Of a stretch of 64,000 nucleotides of DNA, positions 62,584 to 64,000 are shown piece by piece. Numbering within the stretch: position 1 is the stretch's first letter; the number at the start of each line of letters is the position of its first letter. Source of the stretch: Dyadobacter sp. NIV53 (GTDB lineage: Bacteria > Bacteroidota > Bacteroidia > Cytophagales > Spirosomataceae); NCBI RefSeq assembly GCF_019711195.1, contig NZ_CP081299.1:2480001-2544000 (forward strand), in the 5' to 3' direction. The translations under genes were made by a program, and so were the position numbers. The notes beneath the pieces were generated by a model. The model did no database searches. It was not told the origin of the DNA and saw only the letters and a program-made list of their open reading frames with translations.

Positions 62584-64000
62584 CTATTCACTCCTCAAAC
62601 TCTTCACCGGGTTCATCAATGCTGCACGTATACTTTGAAAACTCACTGTGGCAAAGGCTATAAAAGTCGATAGTACAGCAGCGGCAAGAAATATCCACCA
62701 ATGAATTTCTGTCCGGTAAGCAAAGTTTTGCAGCCACTGATACATGCCGTAATAAGCGATTGGTGATGCAATGACAAATGATATTAAAACCAGTTTCAGA
62801 AAATCTTTGGATAAAAGTCTGACAATACTTCCAATGGAGGCGCCCATGACTTTCCGTACGCCTATTTCTTTTGTGCGTTGCATGGTACTGTAAGATGCCA
62901 GCCCCAGTAATCCCAGACAGGAAATGAAAATAGCCAGGATTGCGAAGTTGAAAAATAGCTTTTCAAACCGTTCTTCGCTGCGGTATTGGCGGTCAAAAAA
63001 TTCATCCATAAAATAGTAACTGAAAGGACGGTCCGGCATGGCTGATTTCCATTTACTTTCAACGGCTGCGATGGTTTCTTTGATATTTCCGCCATCGATT
63101 TTAACTGAGACCAGATCACTTCCTCCCGGTTCAATGCGCATGGTAAGTGGTTTTATTTTTTCCTGCAAAGCACGGAAATGAAAATCTTTGATCACACCAA
63201 CAATTTTTCCTTCACGTCCCCACTGTTTAAATCGCCGTCCAATCGCCTGTTCCGGAGAACTGTAACCAAAAAGCTTGACAGCCGCTTCATTAATAACCAT
63301 AGCCTGGGTAGTATCGGTACCAAATTCCCGGGAAAACGCCCGACCGGCCACTATTTTAAGTTTGAACTGAGGAATATAATCAAAGTCAACGAAATACAGA
63401 TCCAGATTGGCTATCTGCAAATCGCCACTTTTATTTTCTATTTCTGAATAAGCGCTTGGGTTGCCACTACCAGGAACACTGGATGATGCCGCCGTTGATT
63501 TTACTCCACTTAACCCTGCCAATGATTCTTTGAACGCATTACGCTTGGGATCACCTTCCGAATTAACGATCATCATCTGATCCTTGCTAAAACCCAGATT
63601 CCGGTTTCGCATAAAATTCATTTGTGTAAAAACAACAATGGTAGCAATGATTAACGCAATAGAAATACCAAACTGCAAGGTTACCAATCCTTTACGTAAT
63701 AAAATTCCTTTTACACTCGTAGTAAACCGGCCTTTCAAAACCACCACGGGTTCAAATGAAGATAGTACCAGCGCCGGATAAAAACCAGCCAGAACGCCGA
63801 TAATGATCGCTGCAACGAACATGCCTCCTACAAATGGCAGATTGCTAAAAATTCCGGTGCTGATGATTTTTCCCGACAAATTATTGAATAAGGGAATTAA
63901 AACAGCCGAAAGTACAATGGTAAAAACGAACGCAATAAGACACAACAAGATGGATTCACTGATAAATTGTCGGGCCAGGAGTGCTTTGGGTGCACCTACT
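62584..64000 (-). CDS. FtsX/MacB-type ABC permease P13 (group B, N-terminus outside window)
   Basis: The frame is open to the window edge (the visible start is inside GAPKALLARQFISES, just after the first coupling motif), so about 472 C-terminal residues are seen: helices 3-5, the second periplasmic domain and helices 6-8. The second coupling motif is RTKEIGVRKVMGAS, preceded by STMQ; the tail is NPVKSLRSE. The closest relative in the window is P10. The 70-base gap to the convergent ATPase gene has no clear terminator. Confidence 0.9.
   Translation of the reverse strand, partial: VGAPKALLARQFISESILLCLIAFVFTIVLSAVLIPLFNNLSGKIISTGIFSNLPFVGGMFVAAIIIGVLAGFYPALVLSSFEPVVVLKGRFTTSVKGILLRKGLVTLQFGISIALIIATIVVFTQMNFMRNRNLGFSKDQMMIVNSEGDPKRNAFKESLAGLSGVKSTAASSSVPGSGNPSAYSEIENKSGDLQIANLDLYFVDFDYIPQFKLKIVAGRAFSREFGTDTTQAMVINEAAVKLFGYSSPEQAIGRRFKQWGREGKIVGVIKDFHFRALQEKIKPLTMRIEPGGSDLVSVKIDGGNIKETIAAVESKWKSAMPDRPFSYYFMDEFFDRQYRSEERFEKLFFNFAILAIFISCLGLLGLASYSTMQRTKEIGVRKVMGASIGSIVRLLSKDFLKLVLISFVIASPIAYYGMYQWLQNFAYRTEIHWWIFLAAAVLSTFIAFATVSFQSIRAALMNPVKSLRSE

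Overview
The window looks like chromosomal DNA of a member of the Bacteroidota, most likely order Cytophagales (a Dyadobacter/Spirosomaceae-like organism). This is inferred from AT-rich DNA, few Shine-Dalgarno-like sites, and families typical of that phylum: DUF2911, DUF4097, DUF4833, DUF6249, Wzi-like capsule protein, an OMP_b-brl_3-type receptor, ECF sigma factors with small membrane partners, and very long FtsX/MacB-type permeases. I saw no rRNA, tRNA or CRISPR array.

Bases 1-12.4 kb: the 3' part of a hybrid histidine kinase is followed after 18 bases by an MprF-like lysyl-phosphatidylglycerol synthase. Next comes a REP-associated (RAYT) transposase bracketed by mirrored palindromes, then a three-gene heavy-metal RND efflux operon (outer-membrane factor, lipoprotein adaptor, CzcA/CusA pump), then an anti-sigma/cupin protein lying between further REP-like units. 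Bases 12.4-30.5 kb are mixed accessory and housekeeping genes: a YefM/YoeB toxin-antitoxin pair divergent from a GNAT gene, secreted proteins (DUF2911, DUF4097, DUF4833), a class C beta-lactamase-like hydrolase, two ECF sigma genes, a DUF885 lipoprotein, a probable AztD-like metal-binding lipoprotein with twin palindromic operators, a Wzi-like barrel, a decayed Rpn-type gene, and an outer-membrane receptor. The second ECF sigma gene and a DUF6249 membrane gene diverge from what look like two matched ECF promoters (TGTAACC, 16 bases, TGTC on both strands).

Bases 30.6-64 kb are the outstanding part: twelve complete and one truncated paralogous ABC permeases of about 780-805 residues, all on the minus strand, called P1 (30644) to P13 (62584) by coordinate, so transcription runs from P13 towards P1. 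Each has two FtsX halves and two periplasmic MacB-like domains. No ABC ATPase, adaptor or outer-membrane channel is present among them. They fall into two sequence groups (A: P3, P6, P7, P9, P12; B: the rest) that are interleaved. A cupin gene and a DUF4143 ATPase gene on the plus strand separate P13 from P12. Likely promoters lie upstream of P12 and of P4, where a related GTTTGTTCGG-containing motif occurs, and a strong hairpin terminator follows P1 at 30553-30607. The spacers carry word-like repeats: GGTTAA/TTAACC inverted arrays in several gaps and a nearly identical 74-base spacer in three successive gaps.

Functional themes are envelope stress and export: a sensor kinase next to MprF, metal efflux, and a large array of MacB-family permeases of the kind usually tied to antimicrobial-peptide or lipoprotein/precursor transport. 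The array, its missing ATPase and its shared regulatory motifs are the best candidate for an undescribed system here. All functional statements are from sequence motifs read by eye; no database search was run.
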